From contig NZ_JAVFVT010000006.1 of the NCBI RefSeq assembly GCF_030929555.1, positions 124,001 to 188,000 of the forward strand: 64,000 nucleotides of DNA. The letters are read 5' to 3'. The notes beneath the pieces were generated by a model that saw only the letters and a program-made list of their open reading frames with translations, had not been told where the DNA came from and ran no database searches. The DNA comes from Paenibacillus sp. LHD-117. Its GTDB lineage: Bacteria > Bacillota > Bacilli > Paenibacillales > Paenibacillaceae. Shown in pieces: positions 1 to 6,988 of the stretch (its first letter is position 1; each line of letters starts with the position of its first letter). Both the position numbers and the translations under genes were made by a program.

Positions 1-488
1 CTGTAGAACAGGTAGCTTTCCAAGAATACGGATGCCGCCATCGCTTTGTACAGCTCTTGTGGCCCGGTAATGTTGGAGTACCACGAAGCGACCAGCTTCG
101 CTTTTTTCTGCAGCTGCGGATTTTCTTCCACCCAGCGGAAGATCGCGTCGATCTCTTCGCCGGAAGCAAGCGTCGTGAAGATGCTGCTGTACGACTTGGC
201 GTGGATTTGCTCCATCATCGACATGAAGGACAATACTGCCTTGCGCTGCAGGCCGTCCACATGTTCTAAAATCTTAGGCATACCAACGCCGCCTTGTATC
301 GTATCAAGAAGAGTCAGTCCGCCAAGCACGTTCTTGTAGAGGGTGCGCTCGTCGTCGGTCATCTCCATCCAGTCCATCTTATCGTCGGATAACGGAATTT
401 CTTCATCCGTCCAAAATTGCATCACGTTCTGCTGCCAGAACGTCAGAGTGAAATCATCGTCCGGGCGGTTCCAGTTAACGGCTTTCAT
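1..488 (-). CDS. nrdF: Class Ib ribonucleotide reductase beta subunit NrdF, N-terminal part (cut by window edge)
   Basis: The minus strand is open from an ATG at 488 to the window edge, giving about 162 residues that start MKAVNWNRPDDDFTLTFWQQ. The sequence has the features of the small (radical-bearing) subunit: the WTDEEIPLSDD segment, TLLDTIQGG, and the metal-ligand helix MMEQIHAKSYSSIF with its E and H ligands. NrdF houses the dimetal site and tyrosyl radical that reduce ribonucleotides together with NrdE. A Shine-Dalgarno GAAGGAG lies 11 nt before the ATG. The gene follows nrdE after an unusually long gap (about 290 bp) that holds a dispersed repeat and a perfect hairpin, so it may be expressed partly apart from nrdE. 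The C-terminal half is outside the window. Confidence 0.93.
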   Translation of the reverse strand, partial: MKAVNWNRPDDDFTLTFWQQNVMQFWTDEEIPLSDDKMDWMEMTDDERTLYKNVLGGLTLLDTIQGGVGMPKILEHVDGLQRKAVLSFMSMMEQIHAKSYSSIFTTLASGEEIDAIFRWVEENPQLQKKAKLVASWYSNITGPQELYKAMAASVFLESYLFY

Positions 489-549
489 AGGTAGGCATGC
501 TCCTTCTTCGCTACATATCGTAATCGCGGATACAGGGACCCGCATGGTG

Positions 550-587
550 AAACGGCTGTCGTCATCTTGAGGCTGCGACAGCCGTTT
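550..587 (-). other. 12-bp perfect hairpin between nrdE and nrdF
   Basis: Arms 550-561 and 576-587 are perfect complements (AAACGGCTGTCG and its reverse complement) with a 14-nt loop. Read on the transcribed minus strand only a short TTTC follows, so it is a poor intrinsic terminator. It may be a weak attenuator, a processing site or an mRNA stabiliser between nrdE and nrdF. The structure is visible in the sequence; the role is inferred. Confidence 0.6.
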
Positions 588-602
588 CGGTTATAGGATG
601 AA

Positions 603-774
603 AGTTCAAAAAGTTCGGTTTTCAGTACCGAGAAGATTGAATGAAGCTAGAAACTGAGGAGCGGAGCGTAGCAGAGCTACGTGAGCACCGGAAGGTTCGG
701 CTGCATTCAATATTCGATGTCGATTAAGCTACTTGGGTTACTTCGTAATGGGAAGCGGACTTTTTGAACTACCT
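603..774 (+). repeat. Dispersed ~170-bp structured repeat, copy A
   Basis: This non-coding element is bounded by AGTTCAAAAAG at 603 and CTTTTTGAACTACCT at 760-774, which pair to form a long terminal stem. Inside are a TTGAATG/CATTCAA stem and a CGTAGC-AGA-GCTACG hairpin. A second copy of nearly equal length lies at 42023-42195 on the other strand; the core from GAGGAGCGGAGCGTAG to GAGCACCGGAAG is almost identical in both. Copy A ends a few bases after the nrdE stop codon (776-778). No ORF is conserved between copies. It resembles an interspersed MITE- or REP-like RNA-forming element; I cannot place it in a named family. Confidence 0.85.
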
Positions 775-775
775 T

Positions 776-2962
776 TTAAACGGCGCAGCTTGTGCATTCT
801 TCAACGGACAGACGTTTCGTTCTTGTGTAATAAAGCGACTTAAGGCCCTTCTGAGCGGCATAGACATAGAAGCGGGCCAGTTCGCGGGTCGTCACGTTGC
901 TGTTCACGTGCAGGACGGTCGAGATGCCTTGGTCGACGTGCTGGCCAATCTCCGCGATCAGGTCGATCAGCTTGAATTGGTTGATGTTGTAGGCCGATTT
1001 GTAATAGAAGAAATTATCCTGCGACAGATATGGCATTGGATAATATGTCGTCGAGTTCGCGTATGTGCGCGTCTCGATATGCTCGACGATCGGCATAACG
1101 CTCGAAGTCGCATTCTGGATGTAGGAGATGCTTTGCGTCGGTGCGATCGCCAGACGGTACGCGTGGTACAAGCCGTGCTGCTGCACTTTCTCCTTCAGGG
1201 CCGCCCAATCTTGCGGGGACGGGATGTCCATGCCTTCGAACAGTTCCTTCACACGATCCGATTGCGGACGGTAGTCCGTCTCGATGTAACGGGTGAAGTA
1301 CGTGCCCTTCGCGTATTCGGAGCGGTCGAAGTCCTTGAACGTAACGCCGCGTTCCTTCGCGATTTCCATGCTTTTCTCCAAGGAGTAGAAGTTCATCATC
1401 ATGAAGAACGCGCTCGCGAACTCTTTCGCTTCGTCGCTTTCGTACGCGATTTTGTTCTTCGCCAGGTAGCCGTTCAGGTTCATCGCGCCGAGACCGACGG
1501 AATGAAGCTCGTCGTTCGCCTTACGCACGCCCGGCGCGTTATCGATCTTCGACAGGTCGCTGACCGTCGTGAGCGCTTCGATGCCGACGTGGACGGAATC
1601 TTTGATTTTGCCGCGTTCCATGACATTCACGATGTTGAGCGATGCCAGGTTGCAGCTGATGTCGCGGCGAATCACGTCGTCGAAGCCGTAATCGTTGATT
1701 TCGGAAGTCTCCTGCAATTGGAAAATTTCCGTGCACAGGTTGGACATCTTGACGCTGCCGATATCTTTCAGCGCGTGAACGCTGTTGGCGTTCGACTTGT
1801 TCATAATGTATGGGTAACCGGATTCCAGCTGGATCGATGCGATCTTCGTCAGCATGTCGCGCGCGTTCATCACGGTTTTTTTGGTCACTTTGTCATTCGC
1901 AAGAAGCTCTTCGTACATGGCGTCCATGTCCATGTCGTCCAGATGCTGGCCGTAAGCCTTCTGTACGGAATGCGGTCCGAATACGACAAGCGGCTTGTTC
2001 TGGGCGGCCAGTTCGTAGAACTTGTTCGGGATGATAAGGCCGATCGACAACGTTTTGATACGGGATTTCTCGTCCGCGTTAATCTTCTTGCAATCCAGGA
2101 ACTCGATAATGTCCCAGCCGAAAATGTTGTAATACCCCGCGCCGGAACCTTTGCGCTGACCCATCTGATCCGCGTAGGAGAATGCGTCCTCCATCAGCTT
2201 GAGCACCGGCATGATGCCCTTGGCCGCGCCTTCCACGCCTTTGATCGGCTCGCCGCGTCCGCGAAGCTTGGACAGGTTCACCGCCACGCCGCCGCCGATC
2301 TTCGACAGCTGCATGCACGTGCCGAGCACGTAGTTGATGGAATTAAGCGAGTCGTCCATCTCCAGCAGGAAGCAGGAGACCATCTCGCCGCGGCGGCTCT
2401 TGCCCGCGTTCAGGAACGTCGGCGTCGCCGGCTGCAGGCGCTGCTCGATCATCGCTTCCGCGATGCGAAGCGCGCGAGCCGCGTCTCCCTCGCCCAGATG
2501 CAGGGCGACGATCGCCACGCGATCCGGATATTGCTCGAGGTACTGCGCCTTGTTGTTTGTTTTCAGCGCGTAGTCCTTATAGAACTTGGAGGCTGCCATG
2601 TACGATTGGAATTGGAAGTCGCTGTTCGTCGTCAAGTTGAAGACGGCTTCCACCTGCTCGTATGTATATTTAACGAATACGTCATCGTAATAGTCGTTAG
2701 TTATGAGGTAGTCCAGCTTCTCCCGAAGCGAACCGAATTTCACGCTTTTTTGATCTACTTCAGCCATGAAGGCCTTTACCGCTTCCTTGTCTTTCTCCAA
2801 CTGGTAGAAACCGTCGTCTCCGCGCTGCATCAACTGATTGTTCAGCTCGATATGTTTAACATCGTTTTGTTTCGATTCGCCGGATTTGGCTTCAGCCTGC
2901 TTCGTTCCGACTGCCGCCTCGCTTGGTTTCACATCAGTGCTCAGTTCCTCAAAAAGCTTCAA
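776..2962 (-). CDS. nrdE: Class Ib ribonucleoside-diphosphate reductase alpha subunit NrdE
   Basis: This is the catalytic subunit that reduces ribonucleoside diphosphates to deoxy forms. From the TTG at 2962 it has 728 residues, close to the usual 700-720 for NrdE. Visible motifs: the redox cysteine in GEMVSCFLLE (about residue 197), the radical/catalytic N-x-C-x-E in SNLCTEIF (about 408), NLASLNIVNV, and the C-terminal CxxC (ECTSC) that exchanges with NrdH-type redoxins. The frame stays open to an ATG at 3019, but that start lies 71 nt inside nrdI and has no ribosome site. GAAAGGG at 2972-2978 sits 9 nt before TTG 2962 and only 3 nt before GTG 2968, so TTG is preferred. It overlaps the nrdI end by 14 nt, consistent with translational coupling. 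No ATP-cone domain is visible, as expected for class Ib. Confidence 0.95.
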   Translation of the reverse strand: MKLFEELSTDVKPSEAAVGTKQAEAKSGESKQNDVKHIELNNQLMQRGDDGFYQLEKDKEAVKAFMAEVDQKSVKFGSLREKLDYLITNDYYDDVFVKYTYEQVEAVFNLTTNSDFQFQSYMAASKFYKDYALKTNNKAQYLEQYPDRVAIVALHLGEGDAARALRIAEAMIEQRLQPATPTFLNAGKSRRGEMVSCFLLEMDDSLNSINYVLGTCMQLSKIGGGVAVNLSKLRGRGEPIKGVEGAAKGIMPVLKLMEDAFSYADQMGQRKGSGAGYYNIFGWDIIEFLDCKKINADEKSRIKTLSIGLIIPNKFYELAAQNKPLVVFGPHSVQKAYGQHLDDMDMDAMYEELLANDKVTKKTVMNARDMLTKIASIQLESGYPYIMNKSNANSVHALKDIGSVKMSNLCTEIFQLQETSEINDYGFDDVIRRDISCNLASLNIVNVMERGKIKDSVHVGIEALTTVSDLSKIDNAPGVRKANDELHSVGLGAMNLNGYLAKNKIAYESDEAKEFASAFFMMMNFYSLEKSMEIAKERGVTFKDFDRSEYAKGTYFTRYIETDYRPQSDRVKELFEGMDIPSPQDWAALKEKVQQHGLYHAYRLAIAPTQSISYIQNATSSVMPIVEHIETRTYANSTTYYPMPYLSQDNFFYYKSAYNINQFKLIDLIAEIGQHVDQGISTVLHVNSNVTTRELARFYVYAAQKGLKSLYYTRTKRLSVEECTSCAV

Positions 2963-3308
2963 TGGCACGCACCCTTTCGACAAAATATTCCGTATCCCGA
3001 CTCGTTCCCGACAATTCAAACTTCAGTATGACCGGCACGTCGTACATCGAGGAGATCGTGTCCGCGCTTTTCGCGAAGCCGTTGCCCCAATTCCGGTTGC
3101 CGCTGGCGGAGACGCCGCGAAGCAGGCCGTGATTCGTCTTCAGGAACGTGTTCACCTTGTCCGGCACCTGGCCGAACCCCGTCGTATACGTGACGAGCAC
3201 GAATGGCTCCTCCACCTCGACTTGCTCGTCGATCGGCATCGCCCGCATATTCAACTTGTTGATGAACCGCTTCACATTCCCTGTCTTCGAATCGTAAACG
3301 ACTAACAT
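2949..3308 (-). CDS. nrdI: NrdI, flavodoxin-like activator of the class Ib reductase
   Basis: This 119-residue protein begins MLVVYDSKTGNVKRFINKL and has the flavodoxin-like phosphate-binding loop (DSKTGN) plus VTYTTGFGQVP and GVSASGNRNWGNGFAKS, all typical of NrdI. NrdI supplies oxidant to the NrdF dimanganese centre when the tyrosyl radical is assembled. It is the first gene of the nrdIEF operon and overlaps nrdE. The start at 3308 is preceded by AGGGGAG at a good distance. Regulation is probably by NrdR at the upstream tandem boxes, with a possible attenuator hairpin in its leader. Confidence 0.95.
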   Translation of the reverse strand: MLVVYDSKTGNVKRFINKLNMRAMPIDEQVEVEEPFVLVTYTTGFGQVPDKVNTFLKTNHGLLRGVSASGNRNWGNGFAKSADTISSMYDVPVILKFELSGTSRDTEYFVERVRAIEAF

Positions 3309-3340
3309 CGCACGCCGCTCCCCTACTGATTTTTAGCAAT

Positions 3341-3381
3341 GAAAAAGCGCTTCTGCCCCCATCTCGCGGGCAGCTGCGCTT
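3341..3381 (-). terminator. Terminator-like hairpin in the nrdI 5' leader (candidate attenuator)
   Basis: On the minus strand, AAGCGC-AG-CTGCCC (3381-3368) pairs with GGGCAG-AA-GCGCTT (3358-3345) and is followed directly by a run of T (3346-3342). It lies between the nrd promoter (-10 at 3449-3454) and the nrdI start at 3308. No minus-strand gene lies upstream, so it does not serve as the terminator of another operon. It leaves the nrdI ribosome site (about 3316-3322) free. Attenuation is inferred from position and shape. Confidence 0.6.
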
Positions 3382-3423
3382 CGTTGCAATATACCACTGG
3401 TAGATCTCCAAAAGCCCTCAAAC

Positions 3424-3477
3424 CATCAATATGTAGTTGATGTTTTTGATTTTACATCAAGATATAGGTCTCGTCAA
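3424..3477 (-). promoter_or_regulatory. nrdIEF promoter with two NrdR boxes
   Basis: On the minus strand a TTGACG -35 (3472-3477) and a TAAAAT -10 (3449-3454) are separated by exactly 17 bp. Two 16-bp sequences fit the NrdR-box consensus acaCwAtATaTwGtgt: 3455-3470, which fills the spacer between the two promoter elements, and 3424-3439, just after the expected start point. Their start-to-start distance is 31 bp, the three-turn spacing known for NrdR pairs. This arrangement predicts repression of nrdIEF by the NrdR-(d)ATP complex. The nrdR gene is not in the window. Confidence 0.85.
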
Positions 3478-3588
3478 TGAAAATTATAGAGATCTTATTA
3501 ATCTATTTTTTTGGCATGCTCGACTATTTTAACAGATAAGACTATGATGGGATAGTGACATTTTATAGCTATATTGGGGGGAGAAAAC

Positions 3589-3807
3589 GTGGCAAAACTT
3601 ACGCCGGACGAAGCTCGTTCGGCTCTCAGGGACATGCAGGAAGCGTCCGGAATGGACGTCTCGGGCGTGCTCGCCTATATAGAGGATTTGGAATCCAAAG
3701 CCGCCAAGCTGGAGGACGAGGTTCGGAAGCTGAGGCTGTCCGCCGCCCGCAAATCATCGCCCGCCTCGTCCATGAACAGCAGGCTGAAGGACGCGCTCAG
3801 GGAGTAG
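3589..3807 (+). CDS. Small hypothetical protein, probably coiled-coil
   Basis: A 72-residue ORF starts at GTG 3589, chosen because a strong GGGGGGAG site lies 5 nt upstream; a start at 3574 in the same frame would fall before that site. The product is highly charged: an N-terminal segment (VAKLTPDEARSALRDMQEAS) is followed by a heptad-like stretch (IEDLESKAAKLEDEVRKLRL, about residues 31-50) that should form a short coiled coil. No signal peptide or membrane segment is seen. It is a single plus-strand gene between the divergent nrd promoter and the end of the yqe block. I do not recognise a family, and the function is unknown. Confidence 0.6.
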   Translation: MAKLTPDEARSALRDMQEASGMDVSGVLAYIEDLESKAAKLEDEVRKLRLSAARKSSPASSMNSRLKDALRE

Positions 3808-4186
3808 ACCAAGTCGTCGGGAACGGGATGACAAGAGCGAAGGTCGGCCGCAAAGCGGGAAGCGAGCCTTGTCGAATGAGGAGCTTTATTCGCCCGTCAG
3901 CCTTCGCGCGGTTCGATTTGTTTCAACACCACCATACATCTATCGACATTCGTCCGGCGACTTTGAAGAGGCCGACACAAAAAAGTCGGCTGGCGTCTCG
4001 GGGCGCTTGATCGTTCGGCGTAACGGGCTCGGTCCATTAGACAGCCACAACTGGAAATAGTCGGTTACACCTCTTGCTCGGCGTCATCAACTGCGCAATA
4101 TGGCGAATAGACGCGAAAAAGCCTTCCCTGCCTGCTATGGCGATGGCTGGGATAGGCTTATTTGAGTGTTTAGGATTGGATATGAG
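3808..4186. other. Gene-free stretch between the small ORF and the methyltransferase gene
   Basis: About 380 bp with no supported gene. The open frames here lack ribosome sites and recognisable sequence. A short perfect hairpin (GCCGAC, 8-nt A-rich loop, GTCGGC, 3971-3990) is present, but no T-run follows on either strand, so it is not a convincing terminator for the minus-strand operon ending at 4187. Confidence 0.5.
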
Positions 4187-4960
4187 TTACTTGATAGCAG
4201 CGAAAAACAAACGTTCGGAATCCTCGCGAGCCGGCTTCAGCTCGAAATCCGCGTAGCGGTCCACCGTCCGGAAGCCCGCGCGGCGCAGCGCCGATACGAT
4301 CCAATCCGGATCGTAGGCCCGCTGACGGTGCGTCTCTTCGAACCGGTAGAACCGGGAATCGCGTTCCTTGGCGAAGATCGTCAGGTTATGCTCGATTTGG
4401 CAGCGAGCCTCCTCGAAGTCGCATGTCCAAATGTAGGCGATATCCCGCTCGTCCAGCACGAACGGCTGTTCCGCCGCGTAACGGATCAGCTGGGATGGCG
4501 GGTGCATGTCGAACAAAAAGGATCCGCCTTCCTTGAGCGCTCTATGGGTAGCACGAAACGCCGCTTCGATGTCGGCTTCCTCGGTCAAGTAGTTCAGGCA
4601 GTCGCAGAACGACAAGACGGTATCCACTGGCTCCGCGAGCTCCCAATCCCTCATATCCTGTTGAAGCCAGCGTATCGTGCCCGAGCGGGGCCTTATCGCT
4701 TGTTGAGGCGTCTCGTCCCACTTGCTTCGCGCAACGGACAACATATCGGACGACAAATCGATGCCGTACACATGGAACCCGGACTTGGCAAGCGGGATGG
4801 ACAGGCTTCCCGTTCCGCAGCCCAGATCCACGACGGTCGAAGGCATGCCGTAGCGGGACCAGCTTTCCCTCGCGAAGCCTAGCCAGTCCGCGTAAGGCAT
4901 GTCCTCCATCAATTGATCGTAGACGAGCGCGAATTGTCCGTAGGATTGGCTTACGCTCAC
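4187..4960 (-). CDS. yqeM: Class I SAM-dependent methyltransferase, YqeM family
   Basis: 257 residues with the Rossmann methyltransferase motifs in order: motif I VVDLGCGTGSLSIPLA (about residues 41-56), the acidic end of strand 2 in VYGIDLSSDMLSVAR (about 64-78), the post-motif acidic WLQQDMRD, and motif IV DTVLSFCDCLNYL. It transfers a methyl group from S-adenosylmethionine to an unknown acceptor; YqeM is conserved beside the rsfS/nadD genes in Bacillales. Its ATG overlaps the stop of the upstream S1-protein gene (ATGA at 4957-4960), so the two are translationally coupled. It is the last gene of the long yqe operon. The substrate cannot be told from sequence. Confidence 0.85.
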   Translation of the reverse strand: MSVSQSYGQFALVYDQLMEDMPYADWLGFARESWSRYGMPSTVVDLGCGTGSLSIPLAKSGFHVYGIDLSSDMLSVARSKWDETPQQAIRPRSGTIRWLQQDMRDWELAEPVDTVLSFCDCLNYLTEEADIEAAFRATHRALKEGGSFLFDMHPPSQLIRYAAEQPFVLDERDIAYIWTCDFEEARCQIEHNLTIFAKERDSRFYRFEETHRQRAYDPDWIVSALRRAGFRTVDRYADFELKPAREDSERLFFAAIK

Positions 4961-5895
4961 TTGCTCTCAGCCCCTTTGTCGTCGGCTTCAGCAGCTTCGG
5001 CGCTCGCGCCTTCCTGCGCGGCAGCCAAATACGTCCAGCTTCCCTTCTGCGTCACGATCCCGTCGCGCATGAGCTTGCCGATCGCGCGCTTGAAGGCGGA
5101 CTTGCTGATGCCGAACCTTTTTTTGATCAAATCCGCTTCCGTCTCGTCGGAATATGGCATCGCGCCGCCAGGACGTTCCTTCAAGAACGCCAGGATGCGA
5201 TCCGCGTCCTCGACCCGGCCGACTTCCTTCCGTTCGGTCATCGATAGATTGACTCTTCCGTCCTCGCGGATGAACGTGACGCGCGCGCGTACCCTTTCGC
5301 CGAGCCGGAGTGGTTTCGTGCGCTCCGAGCTCGGAATGAGACCGTATACGCCGAAGCCGACGACCCCGCCGTCCACAATGACGAAAGAACCCATTTGAAG
5401 CGATTTCGTAACCCAGCCTTCCACCCAGCTGTTCTTCCACGTCTCCGGAGCCTGGAATACAAGCGGGGACAGCTCCTCCTCGAAGGCGATCTTGGCGACA
5501 AGCCTGCCGATCTTGTCGTGTCGCATCGTGACGAACACTTCGTCCCCGGGAAGCGGCCGGTACGGTATGCTCTCCGGCAGCTCCGAGAGCGGCAGCAGCA
5601 GATGCCGGCCGAGTCCCATCTCCAAGAAGCAACCCAGCTTCGGATGCACGTCCACGACGCGAAGCCGAGCAAGCTCGCCCAGCTGCAGCAACGGCTTTTT
5701 CATCGTTGCCGCGATGCGATCCTCGGAATCGTAATAGATGAATACGTCGACTTCATCGCCGACATGCGGCTTGGAGCCGATCAGCTCGGTATAATGGAGC
5801 AGAACCTCCGATTCTCCGTCGCTCAGGAAGTAGCCATAAGGCGACACTTCCCGCGCGATTCGCAGCGTCTGCCTCGTGCCAGCGGTCAACGTCAT
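4957..5895 (-). CDS. cvfB: S1-domain RNA-binding protein, CvfB/YitL family
   Basis: 312 residues consisting of an array of S1-type OB folds followed by a winged helix, the CvfB arrangement. The central S1 repeat ends in GRVNLSMTERKE, the signature end of an S1 domain, and the last ~70 residues (from DADRILAFLKERPGGAMPYS to GIVTQKGSWTYL) form a helix-turn-helix of the kind seen in CvfB. Known relatives bind RNA and affect virulence and translation-linked traits in other Firmicutes. It overlaps rsfS (ATGA at 5892-5895) and yqeM, so it is coupled to both. In Bacillus subtilis the homologue YitL is encoded elsewhere, so its place within this block is a lineage feature. Confidence 0.85.
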   Translation of the reverse strand: MTLTAGTRQTLRIAREVSPYGYFLSDGESEVLLHYTELIGSKPHVGDEVDVFIYYDSEDRIAATMKKPLLQLGELARLRVVDVHPKLGCFLEMGLGRHLLLPLSELPESIPYRPLPGDEVFVTMRHDKIGRLVAKIAFEEELSPLVFQAPETWKNSWVEGWVTKSLQMGSFVIVDGGVVGFGVYGLIPSSERTKPLRLGERVRARVTFIREDGRVNLSMTERKEVGRVEDADRILAFLKERPGGAMPYSDETEADLIKKRFGISKSAFKRAIGKLMRDGIVTQKGSWTYLAAAQEGASAEAAEADDKGAESK

Positions 5896-6239
5896 GCGAA
5901 TTCCACGACCTTCGCGTCCGACCAGAGCCGTTCAAGGCTGTAATACTCGCGCTCATCGCGATGGAATACGTGCACGATGACGTCGCCAAGGTCGATCAGC
6001 ACCCATCTCGCCGTATCCATGCCTTCCAGACCACGTACCCTGGCGCCGAGTTTCTCGGCTTGCTTGCGCACTTCCGTCGCGATCGCCTGCACTTGCGTAT
6101 CCGAATTGCCGCTGCAGATCACGAAATAATCCGCAACGAGCGATACTTCCTTCAAGTTAAGCGCGATCACGTCCACGGCTTTTTTATCATCAGCGGCATC
6201 TACCGCGATTTTTACCAATGCATCGGACTGTACTGCCAT
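5892..6239 (-). CDS. rsfS: Ribosomal silencing factor RsfS
   Basis: 115 residues, the usual RsfS (YqeL/Iojap) length. The family pattern is clear: a conserved DYFVICSGNSDTQVQAIA segment (about 37-54), then GMDTARWVLIDLGDVIVHVF (about 74-93) and the C-terminal YYSLERLW. RsfS binds ribosomal protein uL14 and blocks joining of the 30S and 50S subunits when nutrients fall. The GGGAGG Shine-Dalgarno (about 6247-6252) is separated by only a few bases from an array of four strong hairpins (6255-6405), so its translation may be affected by that array. It overlaps cvfB by 4 nt. Confidence 0.95.
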   Translation of the reverse strand: MAVQSDALVKIAVDAADDKKAVDVIALNLKEVSLVADYFVICSGNSDTQVQAIATEVRKQAEKLGARVRGLEGMDTARWVLIDLGDVIVHVFHRDEREYYSLERLWSDAKVVEFA

Positions 6240-6254
6240 CCATTAACCTCCCTA

Positions 6255-6405
6255 AGCGTTTGCGGAGCAAACGCATCTTCGTAAGTGTAAACTTAGCGTT
6301 TGCGGAGCAAACGCATCATCGTAAGCGTAAACTTAGCGTTTGCGGAGCAAACGCATCTTCGTAAGCGTAAACTTAGCGTTTGCGGAGCAAACGCATCTTC
6401 GTAAG
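6255..6405. repeat. 40-bp tandem palindromic repeat, four copies, upstream of rsfS
   Basis: Units begin at 6255, 6295, 6335 and 6375 with an exact 40-bp period; the last is cut after about 31 bp. Each unit contains the perfect hairpin GCGTTTGC-GGA-GCAAACGC, followed by a linker ending TAAGNGTAAACTTA that can form a second small stem. The copies differ at only a few bases, which suggests recent expansion. The array fills the spacer between yqeK and rsfS within an operon and stops just before the rsfS Shine-Dalgarno. Confidence 0.95.
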
Positions 6406-6418
6406 CTCTGTATTCTCA

Positions 6419-6988
6419 TTACTTCCCCGATAGCTCCTCGATTAACCCATTGCGGGCGTCGACGGTCAGCGGATAGATCCGCTTGCCCTTGGCGATCAGG
6501 AATCCGATCGTCCCGTCAAGACCGGCCAGTATCGCGTGTTCCAGGCTTTGCTCGCTGAGCGCCCGGATGGCATCCACACCAGGGAAATCCCTGCCCGGCT
6601 CGATATAATCCGCGAGCCAGACGATTTTGTCCAGCTTCGTCATCGCATGGCGGCCCGAAGTATGGTAACGGATGGCATCCAACACGCCTTTATCCGTGAC
6701 GCCGTATTCATGCTCGGCCACCCACGCGCCGACGGGCGCATGCCATAGCTCCTTGTCGTAGCCGAGCACATCGATTGGCAGCCCGTTGTCGCGAATGATC
6801 GCCGCTTGGCGGTCAACCGCCCAAAACTTGGCAACATCGTGAAGAATGGCGGCCAGCTCCGCTCGCGCGGGATCTTCGTCGTATCGGTTCGCGAGAACGA
6901 TGGACGTCGCCATGACGCCTTCCGTATGCAGCCATCGCCGCTCCGGCATTTCCGATCGCACCTTATCGATCATCCGTTGTCGATCCAT
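6419..6988 (-). CDS. yqeK: HD-domain phosphohydrolase YqeK (diadenosine tetraphosphatase type)
   Basis: About 189 residues with an HD metal-dependent hydrolase core: H in RRWLHTEGV, the HD pair in AILHDVAKF (about 48-56), and the later LDKIVWLADYIEPGRDFPG segment supplying the last metal Asp. YqeK enzymes of Firmicutes cleave Ap4A symmetrically to two ADP. The frame runs up to an ATG at 6997, but the AAGGAGG site lies only 1 nt from that codon and 10 nt from ATG 6988, so 6988 is preferred. It overlaps the nadD end. The 40-bp palindromic array follows its stop codon. Confidence 0.92.
   Translation of the reverse strand: MDRQRMIDKVRSEMPERRWLHTEGVMATSIVLANRYDEDPARAELAAILHDVAKFWAVDRQAAIIRDNGLPIDVLGYDKELWHAPVGAWVAEHEYGVTDKGVLDAIRYHTSGRHAMTKLDKIVWLADYIEPGRDFPGVDAIRALSEQSLEHAILAGLDGTIGFLIAKGKRIYPLTVDARNGLIEELSGK

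Noticed and set aside
764..3031. Long plus-strand open frame of about 755 codons antisense to nrdE
   Set aside because: It is the complement of a highly conserved NrdE gene, has no ribosome site and a composition typical of the antisense frame in GC-rich coding DNA.
3300..3480. Cobalamin or similar riboswitch before nrdI
   Set aside because: The leader is only about 130 nt and lacks the B12-box-like sequences of a cobalamin riboswitch; the reductase is class Ib and needs no cobalamin.
3971..3990. Terminator for the yqeM operon
   Set aside because: The GCCGAC/GTCGGC hairpin has an A-rich loop, but no T-run follows on either strand.
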